A stretch of 64,000 nt of DNA from CAZLBC01 sp964557575 (GTDB lineage: Bacteria > Planctomycetota > Phycisphaerae > SM23-33). The stretch is taken from the NCBI GenBank assembly GCA_964557575.1, contig CAZLBC010000002.1, positions 1 through 64,000 of the forward strand. Direction: 5' to 3'. Positions within the stretch are counted from its first letter, which is position 1. Each line of letters begins with the position of its first letter. Shown in pieces: positions 32,778-41,401 of this stretch. The notes below the pieces were generated by a model. The model was not told where the DNA came from. It did no database searches and saw only the letters and a program-made list of their open reading frames with translations. Position numbers and translations under genes: made by a program.

Positions 32778-34361
32778 TCAGTTGTCCCGGCCGCCGCCGT
32801 CCCCCGCTTTGCCGATGGTGTCCCGGGCCCGGTCCACCACCCGCCGCTTGAGGTCCCAGAGGGCCGGGGTGATCGAGACGTGGTAGACGTGGGGATTGAT
32901 CGGCCGCTTGACGCCCGCGTCGAGCCGCTCGAGGTCCTCGTCCCGCCGGGTGCGGATCTCGTCGATCGACGGCGGCTCGCGGACGGGTTTCCCGTCCCGC
33001 ATGACCTCGACGAGGAGGGGTTCGATACCGGTGATCTCGTCGCCGGAGAGCGAGCGGCTCTTGTTGGCGTCGGCGGGGTGCCGGAGGACCAGGGGGTCCG
33101 CCGACGCGGGGTCCTCGCCGTCCGTGCCCACCAGGTCGGCGGTCGCCCGCCCCGCCGCGTCGTAGACCCGCCAGGCGTTTTTCGGGCCCGGGTTCGGGGT
33201 CTTGCTCACCGACTCGGATATCTTGAGGGACGGAACCCATTCACCGTTTTCCCGGACGCCCACCAGCTTATAGGCGGCGGCGAGGGCGGGGCTGCCCCAC
33301 GAGGTGATCAGCCGGGTGCCCACCCCGTAGACCAGGCGGCCGATAACCGCGTCCGGATCGGCCCCGGCGCCGGGGGCCTCCTCCCGGATCTGATGGATGA
33401 TCTGCCAGATGACCAGCTCGTCGAGGTCGCCGGAGAGGATGATCCGCACCTCTTCGAACCCCGCCGCGTCGAGCCGTAGCGCGGTCTGCACGGCCAGGTG
33501 CGCCAGGTCCCCCGAATCGAGCCTGACGCCGCGGGGCTCGTGCCCCTTTCGGCGCAGTTCTTCGAAGACGGTGACGGCGTTGGGGACCCCGCTTCTGAGC
33601 GTGTCGACCGTGTCCAGCAGGAGAATGCAGTTGTCCGGGTACCGGTCGGCGTACGCCCGGAAGGCGTCCAGTTCGCTCATCCCGAGGGCCATGAACAACT
33701 GGACCATGCTGTGGGCGTGGGTGCCCTTGGGGGGGAAACCGAGTGCGTGGGAGGCGCCGACGTTCGAGGTGAAGTCGGCGCCCCCGATCAGGGCCGCCCG
33801 GGCCCCGGCGATCCCGCCGTCGCCCTGTGCCCGGCGGATGCCGAACTCCAGGACCGCCCCGCCGGCCCCGCTCCGCCGGATCCGGGCCGCCTTGGTGGCC
33901 ACCAGGACCGGGTAGTTCAGGCGGTTCAGCAAGGCCGTTTCGAGTATCTGGCACATCGCCAGGGGGCCGCGGACCACGGTCAGGGGAACGTTCGGGTGGA
34001 CCACCCGTCCCTCCGGTATCGCGCGGATATCCACGCCGCTGAAGTCGCCGTTCTCGGCCAGCCAGCCGAGAAAGTCGTCGTCGAAAACCCGCTTTCCGTC
34101 GGGCCCGCGGTGGTCCCTCAGGCAGGCGAGGTCCTCTTCCCGGAACCGCGCCGCGGCCATCCAGTCCAGCAGGTCGGCCAGGCCGGCGTTGATGCAGTAG
34201 CCGGCCCGGTGTTCGCCGTAGTCCGGGTAGCGGCGAAAGAAGTGATCGAACTGGACCCGCTTTTCGTGGACGCCGAGGCGCACGTAGAGTTGGGCCATGG
34301 TCAACTGGTACTGGTCGGTCAGCAGGATGCCCGCGGCGCGCTGTTTCTGTTCGCTGTTCAT
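32778..34361 (-). CDS. pncB: Nicotinate phosphoribosyltransferase
   Basis: 527 residues. N-terminal LTDQYQLTMAQLYVRLG, central KGTHAHSMVQLFMALG, LLLDTVDTLRSGVPNA and GVRLDSGDLAHLA are hallmarks of NAPRTase. It converts nicotinate and PRPP to nicotinate mononucleotide in NAD salvage. The start codon overlaps the pncA stop by 4 nt (34358-34361), so the two salvage steps are translationally coupled. About 80 residues of C-terminal extension are rich in charged residues. Confidence 0.95.
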   Translation of the reverse strand: MNSEQKQRAAGILLTDQYQLTMAQLYVRLGVHEKRVQFDHFFRRYPDYGEHRAGYCINAGLADLLDWMAAARFREEDLACLRDHRGPDGKRVFDDDFLGWLAENGDFSGVDIRAIPEGRVVHPNVPLTVVRGPLAMCQILETALLNRLNYPVLVATKAARIRRSGAGGAVLEFGIRRAQGDGGIAGARAALIGGADFTSNVGASHALGFPPKGTHAHSMVQLFMALGMSELDAFRAYADRYPDNCILLLDTVDTLRSGVPNAVTVFEELRRKGHEPRGVRLDSGDLAHLAVQTALRLDAAGFEEVRIILSGDLDELVIWQIIHQIREEAPGAGADPDAVIGRLVYGVGTRLITSWGSPALAAAYKLVGVRENGEWVPSLKISESVSKTPNPGPKNAWRVYDAAGRATADLVGTDGEDPASADPLVLRHPADANKSRSLSGDEITGIEPLLVEVMRDGKPVREPPSIDEIRTRRDEDLERLDAGVKRPINPHVYHVSITPALWDLKRRVVDRARDTIGKAGDGGGRDN

Positions 34362-35023
34362 GGGGTGGGGGCGAGTGATGCGGCGGTGACGATGCGGACC
34401 CCGCGGGATGCGAGTTCCTCCCGGACCGCCGCGTCGCCGTCGGGATCGACCGGCTTGGCCAGGTCCCAGGCCAGCCGGGTATCGAACCCGGCGTCGACGG
34501 CGTCCCGGGCGGTCCAGCGGACGCAGACGTCCCGGGCGAGGCCCGCCAAAACCACCGACGTGATCCCGCGGTCCCGCAGGTATCCCGCCAGGCCGGTCGA
34601 CGGCCGTTCGTTGTGCCTGTCCAGATTGTTACGGAAGCCGCTGTAGGAATCGCTGTCGGGCCGGGTGCCCTTCCGCAGGATCGCGTGGGCCCGGTTCCAA
34701 GGCAGGTCGGGGTGGAGGCTGGCGCCGGCGGTCCCCTGCACGCAGTGGTCGGGCCAGAGGAACTGCTCGTGGCCGTGGCAGGTGACGGTGGTCATCGGTT
34801 CGGCATCCGGGTGGTTGCTCGCGAAGGAGACGTGGTCGGGGGGGTGCCAGTCCTGCGTGGCCACGACGCAGCCGAACCGGTCCGACGCCATCAGCCGCCG
34901 GATGCCGGGCAGTATGGCGTCGGCCCCGGCGACCCCCAGGGGCCCGCCGGGCATGAAGTCCGGCTGTACGTCTATGACCAGCAGGGCGGTCTGCGCGGCT
35001 TCGAACAAATCGGTATCACCCAT
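34358..35023 (-). CDS. pncA: Nicotinamidase
   Basis: 221 residues from the ATG at 35023 (GGAAGGAAA 8 nt upstream). Isochorismatase-fold amidase: catalytic Asp in LLVIDVQPDFMPGG, metal ligands in DWHPPDHVSFASNHP, substrate region LWPDHCVQGTAGA, Lys in RKGTRPDSDSYSGF and nucleophile Cys in GLARDVCVRWTA. It hydrolyses nicotinamide to nicotinate, feeding PncB. Confidence 0.95.
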   Translation of the reverse strand: MGDTDLFEAAQTALLVIDVQPDFMPGGPLGVAGADAILPGIRRLMASDRFGCVVATQDWHPPDHVSFASNHPDAEPMTTVTCHGHEQFLWPDHCVQGTAGASLHPDLPWNRAHAILRKGTRPDSDSYSGFRNNLDRHNERPSTGLAGYLRDRGITSVVLAGLARDVCVRWTARDAVDAGFDTRLAWDLAKPVDPDGDAAVREELASRGVRIVTAASLAPTP

Positions 35024-35463
35024 CTCGTTTTCCTTCCCGACGGTACGGTATCGTTGCGACGGTGTCTCGTGCCGGGAAACACACAATAGACACAACAATG
35101 CAGTGTACTTCTGCCCTGGGAATACAGGTATCGGGGAATGGATGAATTATACGGACAAAATCCCCGAAAGGAAAGCGGGGGACAGTCATTAACCCCATAA
35201 AGGTAAGGTATTTCAACCGTCGAAATACCTTGTTTACCCGATACCGCGGGCCGCAGCCGGAGTGTATGATTTCTGTAAGAAATGCAGCTTTCAAAAGACC
35301 TACGCGGTCATGGAAGAGGAATAACCGATGCTTGACCTGCCCGGTCTTCGGGGAGCGGATGCGGTTGATTCACGTGGCCGGGAAGACCTGCCGCGCCTGC
35401 GTCAACTGCCAGAAACTGAAGGCCTGAAGCGACCGGCCGCCGTTCGAGTAACAGGGTAGACTC
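35024..35463. other. Divergent pncA/polX intergenic region with a perfect hairpin
   Basis: 440 bp. It contains a 10-bp perfect inverted repeat AAGGTATTTC/GAAATACCTT (35205-35214, 35222-35231, 7-nt loop) without a T-tract, so an operator is as likely as a terminator. A weak minus-strand GGTTAATG (35194-35187), about 165 nt upstream of pncA, resembles the first block of the stress-type element. A possible small Cys-rich ORF lies at 35266-35427. Confidence 0.45.
35266..35427 (+). CDS. Possible small cysteine-rich protein
   Basis: 53 codons from an ATG with GGAG only 3 nt upstream. The C-terminal half has CLTCPVFGERMRLIHVAGK and then CRACVNCQKLKA, i.e. CxxC plus CxxCxxC, reminiscent of a zinc ribbon. 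The N-terminal half is arbitrary. A neighbouring frame encodes DFCKKCSFQKTY just upstream, so this may instead be the remains of a larger zinc-finger gene with a frameshift. Confidence 0.3.
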   Translation: MISVRNAAFKRPTRSWKRNNRCLTCPVFGERMRLIHVAGKTCRACVNCQKLKA

Positions 35464-37179
35464 ATGGAAAATGCACAGGTAGCCGCGCTATTCGAGAAGA
35501 TCGCCGACCTCCTGGAGCTCCGGGGCGGCAACGAGTACCGGGTGCGGTCATACCGCAACGCCGCCCGGACGGTCAAAGACCACTCCGCCCGGGTGGAGGA
35601 CATGGTCCGGGACGGGGAGGACCTCGAGTCGCTGCCCAACATCGGCAAGAGCACCGCGGACAAGATCGCCGAGATCGTCGAGCGGGGCACCTGCGCGCGC
35701 CTGGAGGAACTGAAAAAGACCGTCCCCGCGCAGCTCACGGCGATCATGGATATACCGGGGCTGGGAGCGAAGAAAGCGCAGGCCCTGCACGAGGGGCTGG
35801 GAATCGAGACGGTGGATCAGCTCGAAAACGCGTGCCGGGAACACCGGGTCCGCGGCCTTGAGGGCATGGGGGCGAAGACCGAGGAGAATATACTCGCGGG
35901 CATCGCCACCCGCAGCGCTGCCGGCGGCCGGACCCTCCTGCGGGACGCCGACGAACAGGTCGCCGCCGTGGCGCGGCTCCTTGAGGACCGCGACGAGGTC
36001 GACCGGTGGCGGGTGGCGGGCAGTTGCCGCCGCCGGAAGGAGACCGTGGGCGACCTGGATATTCTGGTGGTCTCCGCGGACCGGGACGCCACCACGGCGG
36101 GGGTGCTGGAGGGGGGGATCGTCAGCGAGGTGATCGGCCGGGGTGAGGAGAAGGTCTCGGTGCGGCTGGAAAACGGGCTGCAGGTTGATTTCCGCTACTT
36201 CGAAGACGATTCCTTCGGGGCCGCCCTCCTCTATTTCACCGGTTCCAGGGACCACAATATCGCCGTGCGCCGCCGGGCGGTGGACCGCGACTGGAAACTC
36301 AACGAGTACGGGCTGTTCGAGGAAGACGACACCCGGGTCGCCGGGAAGACCGAGGAGGAGGTCTACGACGCCCTGTCCATGAACTGGATCCCCCCAGAGC
36401 TTCGCGAAGACCGCGGCGAGGTGGAGGCCGCCGAGGAGGGCCGGCTGCCCGCCCTCGTGGATCGCGACGACATCAGGGGTGACCTCCACTGCCATACCAC
36501 GGCGACCGACGGGCAGAACACCATCGCGGAGATGGCGGCGGCGGGCCGGGAGCGCGGCTACGACTACCTGGCGATATCCGACCACTCCCGGGCGGTCGGC
36601 GTGGCGGGGGGGCTGGACGAGGACGCGCTGCGGAAGCACGCCGACGCGATCAGGGACGTCGACGCCGACAGCGACGATATACGCATACTGGCCGGCGTGG
36701 AGGTCGACATACTGAAAGACGGCAGCCTCGATATCGCCGAGGACGTACTCGCCGGCCTGGACTGGGTGACGGCCAGCATCCATTACCACTTCACCCTGTC
36801 CGAAAAGAAGATGACCGAGCGGCTGGTGGCCGCCGTGCAAAGCGGGGTGGTCCACTGCCTCGGCCACCCCTTCGCCCGGGAGATCGGCAAGCGGGACCCC
36901 CTGCGGTTCGACGTGGACCGGGTGTTCGCGGAATGCGGGCAAAACGGGGTCAGCCTGGAGATCAACGCCCGTCCCGAACGGCTTGATACCCCCGCTATCT
37001 ACTGCCGGCGGGGGACGGAGGCGGGAGTTTCGTTCGTGATAGATACCGACGCTCACCGCGCGGGCGACCTGGATCTCATGCGGTTCGGGGTGGACGTCGC
37101 CCGCCGGGGGTGGCTGGAAAAGAAGAACATACTCAATACGCGGACGCTCAAACAGGTTGAAAAGCAATTCGGCAGGTAA
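35464..37179 (+). CDS. polX: DNA polymerase X family protein with PHP domain
   Basis: 571 residues, normal length for bacterial PolX. Order: helix-hairpin-helix domain (RSYRNAARTVKDHSARVED, NIGKSTADKIAEIVERG), polymerase palm with AGSCRRRKETVGDLDILV (GS motif and catalytic Asp pair), and C-terminal PHP phosphoesterase with DLHCHTTATDGQNTIAEM, AISDHSRAV, HPFAREIG and VIDTDAHRAGDLDLM. It performs gap-filling and 3'-5' exonuclease/AP-site work in base-excision repair. Followed at 13 nt by ligA. Confidence 0.95.
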   Translation: MENAQVAALFEKIADLLELRGGNEYRVRSYRNAARTVKDHSARVEDMVRDGEDLESLPNIGKSTADKIAEIVERGTCARLEELKKTVPAQLTAIMDIPGLGAKKAQALHEGLGIETVDQLENACREHRVRGLEGMGAKTEENILAGIATRSAAGGRTLLRDADEQVAAVARLLEDRDEVDRWRVAGSCRRRKETVGDLDILVVSADRDATTAGVLEGGIVSEVIGRGEEKVSVRLENGLQVDFRYFEDDSFGAALLYFTGSRDHNIAVRRRAVDRDWKLNEYGLFEEDDTRVAGKTEEEVYDALSMNWIPPELREDRGEVEAAEEGRLPALVDRDDIRGDLHCHTTATDGQNTIAEMAAAGRERGYDYLAISDHSRAVGVAGGLDEDALRKHADAIRDVDADSDDIRILAGVEVDILKDGSLDIAEDVLAGLDWVTASIHYHFTLSEKKMTERLVAAVQSGVVHCLGHPFAREIGKRDPLRFDVDRVFAECGQNGVSLEINARPERLDTPAIYCRRGTEAGVSFVIDTDAHRAGDLDLMRFGVDVARRGWLEKKNILNTRTLKQVEKQFGR

Positions 37180-37192
37180 CCGGGATAACCGC

Positions 37193-39232
37193 ATGACGAA
37201 ACAATCCTCACAACAGGCGGCACCGGGAAAAAAAGCGGCCGCCCGGCGTGCCGAGGAACTCCGCGACACCATCGAGGAGCACAACTACCGGTACTACGTC
37301 CTGAACGATCCGGCCGTATCCGACGCTGAATACGACGACCTCGTGGCGGAACTGGAGGACATTGAGTCCCGCTATCCCGACCTGGCGACGCCCGACAGCC
37401 CCACCCGGCGGGTCGGCGCGCCGCCGGCCGACGAATTCGAAACCATGAAACACGATCCCCCCATGCTCAGCCTGCAGGCGGTGCGGCGCGAGGATGAATT
37501 CCGGCGTTTTTACGATACCTGCCGCGAGGAACTCGGCACCCGGCGGGTGGCCCTGGTGGGAGAACCCAAGTACGACGGGCTGAGCGTGGAGCTGGTGTAC
37601 GAGGACGGCAGCCTGGTGCGGGCCGGCACCCGGGGCGACGGCACCGTCGGCGAGGACGTGACCGACAACGTCAGGACCATCAGGGAGGTGCTGCTGCGCC
37701 TGCGGACGGGCGGGGCCGACGTTCCCCCGCGGCTGGTGGTCAGGGGGGAGGTCTACCTGTCCCGGGCGGATTTCGAAGAACTGAACCGCCGCCGGGAAGA
37801 GGCGGGCGAAAAGACGTTCGCCAATCCCCGGAACGCCGCGGCCGGCAGTCTCCGCCAGCTCGACTCCGCGATCACCGCCCGGCGGCCGCTGCGTGTCTTT
37901 TTCTGGGAGATATCCCCGGCCTCCGACGGCCGGCCCGCGACCCAGTGGGAATGCCTGCAGTTGATGAAGAAACTCGGTTTGAAGACCAACGACCTCCCGG
38001 CGCGACTCGACGGCTTGAAGCCGGCGGCCGCGTGGTACCGGGAGATGGAACAGCGCCGCGAGGAACTGCCCTGCGAGATCGACGGCTGCGTGTTCAAGCT
38101 GGACGATCTGGACGCCCACGCGACGATGGGGACCCGGGCCGCCACGCCCCGCTGGGCGGCCGCGTGGAAATTCCCTCCCGGCCGGAAGATCACCCGGATC
38201 AGAGATATAACGGCCCAGGTGGGCCGGACGGGGGCCCTGACCCCCGTGGCCGCGCTCGAACCGGTTTGCATCGGCGGGGTGAAGGTCGCCCGCGTCAGCC
38301 TGCACAACCAGGACGAGGTGGACCGCAAGGATATCCGTATCGGCGACCACGTGGTCGTCGAGCGGGCGGGGGACGTGATCCCCCACGTGGCGTCGGTCGT
38401 CTGCGACAGGCGGTCGGGGAACGAGAAAAAGTACCGTCTCCCGAAACGGTGCCCGGTGTGCGGGGGCACGACCGTCAAGCCGGCGGGGGAGGCCGCGACC
38501 CGGTGCGTGAACTCCTCATGCCCCGCCCGCCTGAAGCAGGAGATCATCCACTTCGCCGAAAAGAAGGCCATGGACATCGACGGCCTCGGCGAGAAGATCG
38601 TCGACCGGCTCGTCGACGGCGGGCTGGTCGAAAACGTCGCCGACCTGTACCGGCTGGCGCCCGGCGACCTGGAGAAACTCGAACGGATGGCCCGCCGGAG
38701 TGCCGAAAAGCTGGTCGACGCGATCCGCGGCAGCGCCGCGCGGGCCACGCTTCCCGGGGTCATCTATGCCCTGGGGATACCGCACGTCGGCCGCGCCATG
38801 GCGGAGGACCTGGCGGCCGCGTTCGGCTCTCTCGATGCCCTGCGGGACGCCGGCCGGGAGGACCTGCAGGCACTGGAGGGCGTCGGGGAGATTGCCGGCG
38901 CCGCCATATACGAGTGGTTCCGGGACGAGAAAAACGCGGCCCTCATCGACGACCTGAAGGCGCAGGGTATCGATCCGGCGGCCGCGCGGCGGTCGGACCG
39001 GCTCCGGGGAACGACGCTGGTCTTCACGGGGCGCCTCGATGCCATGTCCCGCGACGAGGCCGCCGCGGCGGTCCGGCAACGGGGGGGGCGGGTCAGCGGG
39101 AGCGTGTCGGGGAACACCGATTACCTGGTGGTCGGCGACGATCCCGGCGCGACGAAACGGCGGGAGGCCGCGCAGCACGACGTCGCGTGCATCGGTGAAG
39201 AGGAATTCCTGAAACTCGTGGACGGCGCATAA
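37193..39232 (+). CDS. ligA: NAD-dependent DNA ligase
   Basis: 679 residues from the ATG at 37193; a longer in-frame start lies inside polX. Ia domain (YRYYVLNDPAVSDAEYDDL), adenylation site VGEPKYDGLSVEL with the catalytic Lys, OB fold, four-Cys zinc finger (CPVCGGTTVK ... CVNSSCPARL), HhH repeats and a C-terminal BRCT domain (GTTLVFTGRLDAMSRDEA). It seals nicks using NAD. Coupling to polX suggests a repair unit. Confidence 0.97.
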   Translation: MTKQSSQQAAPGKKAAARRAEELRDTIEEHNYRYYVLNDPAVSDAEYDDLVAELEDIESRYPDLATPDSPTRRVGAPPADEFETMKHDPPMLSLQAVRREDEFRRFYDTCREELGTRRVALVGEPKYDGLSVELVYEDGSLVRAGTRGDGTVGEDVTDNVRTIREVLLRLRTGGADVPPRLVVRGEVYLSRADFEELNRRREEAGEKTFANPRNAAAGSLRQLDSAITARRPLRVFFWEISPASDGRPATQWECLQLMKKLGLKTNDLPARLDGLKPAAAWYREMEQRREELPCEIDGCVFKLDDLDAHATMGTRAATPRWAAAWKFPPGRKITRIRDITAQVGRTGALTPVAALEPVCIGGVKVARVSLHNQDEVDRKDIRIGDHVVVERAGDVIPHVASVVCDRRSGNEKKYRLPKRCPVCGGTTVKPAGEAATRCVNSSCPARLKQEIIHFAEKKAMDIDGLGEKIVDRLVDGGLVENVADLYRLAPGDLEKLERMARRSAEKLVDAIRGSAARATLPGVIYALGIPHVGRAMAEDLAAAFGSLDALRDAGREDLQALEGVGEIAGAAIYEWFRDEKNAALIDDLKAQGIDPAAARRSDRLRGTTLVFTGRLDAMSRDEAAAAVRQRGGRVSGSVSGNTDYLVVGDDPGATKRREAAQHDVACIGEEEFLKLVDGA

Positions 39233-39308
39233 CCGGACCGGTATGCGGCGCTGTCGTGGGCTGTGAAAATGCGACGCCTTTGCGATACAATGATAACGGG
39301 AGGATACG

Positions 39309-39866
39309 ATGAATATACCGGTGGAAATAACGTACCGCGACGTGGAAAAGACCGATGAACTGGAAACCCTCATCCACGAAAAAGCTGCCAAGCTGGACCG
39401 CCTGGCCTCGGGCCTGTCCGGTTGCCGGGTGAGCGTCGAAAAGGAACAGAAGCACCGGCACACCGGCAATCCCTACCGGGTCGGCATCGACGTCACCCTG
39501 CCCCCGGGCCACGAGGTCCCGGTGGAGGAGAAGCCCCGCCCCGACGACGTGAACGTGACCCTGTCGACAATGGTCATTCGCGCGTTCCACACCGCCGAGC
39601 GCCGTATCAAGGAGGCCGTGGAGAAGCGCCGCGGGGAGGTCAAAAAGCACCCCCACCAGGAGCCGCACGGTTTCGTGACCAAGCTGTTCCCGGAAGAAGG
39701 ATACGGCTTTATCAAAACCCTGGAGCGGGGGGAGATCTACTTCCACCGCAACAGCGTGGTCAACGGGGAATTCGACCGCATGCGCCGGGGTACCGGGGTG
39801 CGCTACGTGGTGGCGGAAGGGGAGAAGGGCCTCCAGGCCTCCACGGTGAAGGTGGTCCAGAAGTGA
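39309..39866 (+). CDS. HPF/RaiA-like ribosome-associated domain fused to a cold-shock domain
   Basis: 185 residues, GGGAGGATACG before the ATG. Residues 1-105 match the hibernation-promoting-factor/RaiA fold (ITYRDVEKTDELETLIHEKAAKL, then VNVTLSTMVIRAFHTAERRIKEAVE). Residues 117-185 form a cold-shock OB domain (HGFVTKLFPEEGYGFIKTLERGEIYFHRNSV), with RNP1-like GYGFI and the IYFHRNSV strand. A role in ribosome silencing or RNA binding during stress or stationary phase is plausible. The fusion replaces the usual dimerising HPF tail. Confidence 0.88.
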   Translation: MNIPVEITYRDVEKTDELETLIHEKAAKLDRLASGLSGCRVSVEKEQKHRHTGNPYRVGIDVTLPPGHEVPVEEKPRPDDVNVTLSTMVIRAFHTAERRIKEAVEKRRGEVKKHPHQEPHGFVTKLFPEEGYGFIKTLERGEIYFHRNSVVNGEFDRMRRGTGVRYVVAEGEKGLQASTVKVVQK

Positions 39867-39893
39867 GACGCCGCCGGCCGGTGCGGCACCCCG

Positions 39894-41099
39894 TTATGCC
39901 GGCGACCCCTTTTTCTTCAGCAACCGGCGCAGCACGGGCGGCAGGGCGATGCAGGTCGCGGCGCAGACCAGCACCATCCCGGCGTACGGTGCCGGGGGGA
40001 CGGCCCAGTCCCCGAGTTCCCGTCCCTTCCGCATGATGAGCATCGTGATCTCCGCCCGGGGGACCATGCTGACGCCGATGGCGGCCGCCCCGAGACCGTC
40101 GGTATACCGCAGGGCGGGCGCCGTCGTCCCGGCCATCTTGCCCACGACCGCGGCCGCCAGGAGCACCGCCCCCGCGCCGGCGGCCGCCCCGAGAGAGCCG
40201 GGCGCGACCTGCAGGCCGATGCCGATAAAGAAGAAGGGGGTGAACAGGTCGTGTACGGGCGTAAACGAGGCGTCGACCCTGACGCTCTGCGGGTCGCGGC
40301 TGAAGGCGAGGCCCGCGAGGAGCGCCCCGATGGCCAGCGACAGGCCCAGAAGGCCGGCGAGTGCCGCGATACCCACCGCCGTCCCGGTGACCACCAGCAT
40401 CAGGGCGGGCCGGGAGACGAATCGCCGGAAAAAACCGGTGAACCGCTTCTCGACGTACCGGGCGAACAGAAAACAGCCCGCCGCGAAGGCGGCGAACGTG
40501 CCGAGAAACACCCCCAGTTCGGTCGCGACGGTCTTCCCGACGTCGGCCTCACCCGCGCGGTGTATCACGGCGAGCGCGGAAAACAGGATGGCCATGAACA
40601 TCACCCCCGATATGTCGTCCAACTCGGCCGTGTCCAGGAACAATTCTCCGTCCCCGCGGTCCAGGCGACCGGATTCCCGCCATATCGCGGCCGGGATCCC
40701 CACGCTGGTGGCCGTCATGGCGGTGGCGACGACCAGGCTCGGCACCATTTCCAGCCCCAGCAGGTACCGCGCCGCGGCGTATCCCGCCGCCGCGCCGATC
40801 GTGACGTTTCCGATCCATATCGTGCTGGCGGCGCGGAGCCTGCCCAGCAGTTCGTGCGGCTTGCTTTCCAGGCCGATCCTGAACAGGAGGGTGATAATGC
40901 CGATCGTCGCCAGGAAGTCGACCACCTCCGTGCCCTGGCGGCCGAGGGCGCCGGTCCGGTCGTCGAGCAGGCGCAAGGACAGCCCGATCGCCAGGTACCC
41001 GACGAGGGCGGGGATCCCGGCCCGGTCCAGGGCGGCCCTGACCAGTATCGTCAGGACCACCAGGGCGCCGAACAGCAGGGCCAGCCACGATGTATGCAC
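39894..41099 (-). CDS. Cation:proton antiporter (CPA2, Na+/H+ exchanger family)
   Basis: 401 residues from GTG 41099, correctly spaced from GAGGAG; the frame also opens at 41108, but there the start abuts the Shine-Dalgarno. Twelve or so membrane segments. Family features: AGIPALVGYLAIGL, EVVDFLATIGIITLLFRIGLES, VATAMTATSVGIPAAI, LFTPFFFIGIGLQV and SMVPRAEITMLIM. Likely Na+/H+ or K+/H+ exchange at the inner membrane, which fits an Nqr sodium cycle. No RCK domain is present. Confidence 0.9.
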   Translation of the reverse strand: MHTSWLALLFGALVVLTILVRAALDRAGIPALVGYLAIGLSLRLLDDRTGALGRQGTEVVDFLATIGIITLLFRIGLESKPHELLGRLRAASTIWIGNVTIGAAAGYAAARYLLGLEMVPSLVVATAMTATSVGIPAAIWRESGRLDRGDGELFLDTAELDDISGVMFMAILFSALAVIHRAGEADVGKTVATELGVFLGTFAAFAAGCFLFARYVEKRFTGFFRRFVSRPALMLVVTGTAVGIAALAGLLGLSLAIGALLAGLAFSRDPQSVRVDASFTPVHDLFTPFFFIGIGLQVAPGSLGAAAGAGAVLLAAAVVGKMAGTTAPALRYTDGLGAAAIGVSMVPRAEITMLIMRKGRELGDWAVPPAPYAGMVLVCAATCIALPPVLRRLLKKKGSPA

Positions 41100-41109
41100 C
41101 GAAAACACC

Positions 41110-41352
41110 TCCTCGCACGGGCCGGTCGGCCGGAAACACGACCGTCAGCCGGTCTTCCACGGCCCTGACGCCCCGGACCTTCATGACGTCGCTCAGGGCC
41201 GCCCGCCGCACCGTGTACTCGGGGACCGTTCCCGCCAGGTGGACTTTTCCGTCATTGACGGTCACCGTGATCCCGGCGGCGTCAACGCCGTCGTCCCACT
41301 GCAGTCGCGAAACCACGTCCAGCTTGATGTCTTCGTCTGTGCGCTGCGCCAT
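41110..41352 (-). pseudogene. BON-domain protein truncated at its 3' end
   Basis: From the ATG at 41352 a clean BON domain reads LDVVSRLQWDDGVDAAGITV through GVRAVEDRLTVVFPAD. Proteins of this kind normally have two or three BON domains, but here the frame runs straight into the ribosome-binding region and out of frame across some 560 nt of the antiporter gene (ORF to 40549). I take the coding part to end near 41110, with the rest lost by deletion. BON domains bind phospholipids or envelope components. Confidence 0.55.
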
Positions 41353-41401
41353 ATCCGTGTCTCCTTCTGCCTTTCCGTTACCTGATCAACAGCGTGTCGT
41401 G

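Noticed and set aside
40549..41109. Continuation of the BON frame across the antiporter gene
   Set aside because: The translation loses all protein-like character where it overlaps the well-supported antiporter frame.
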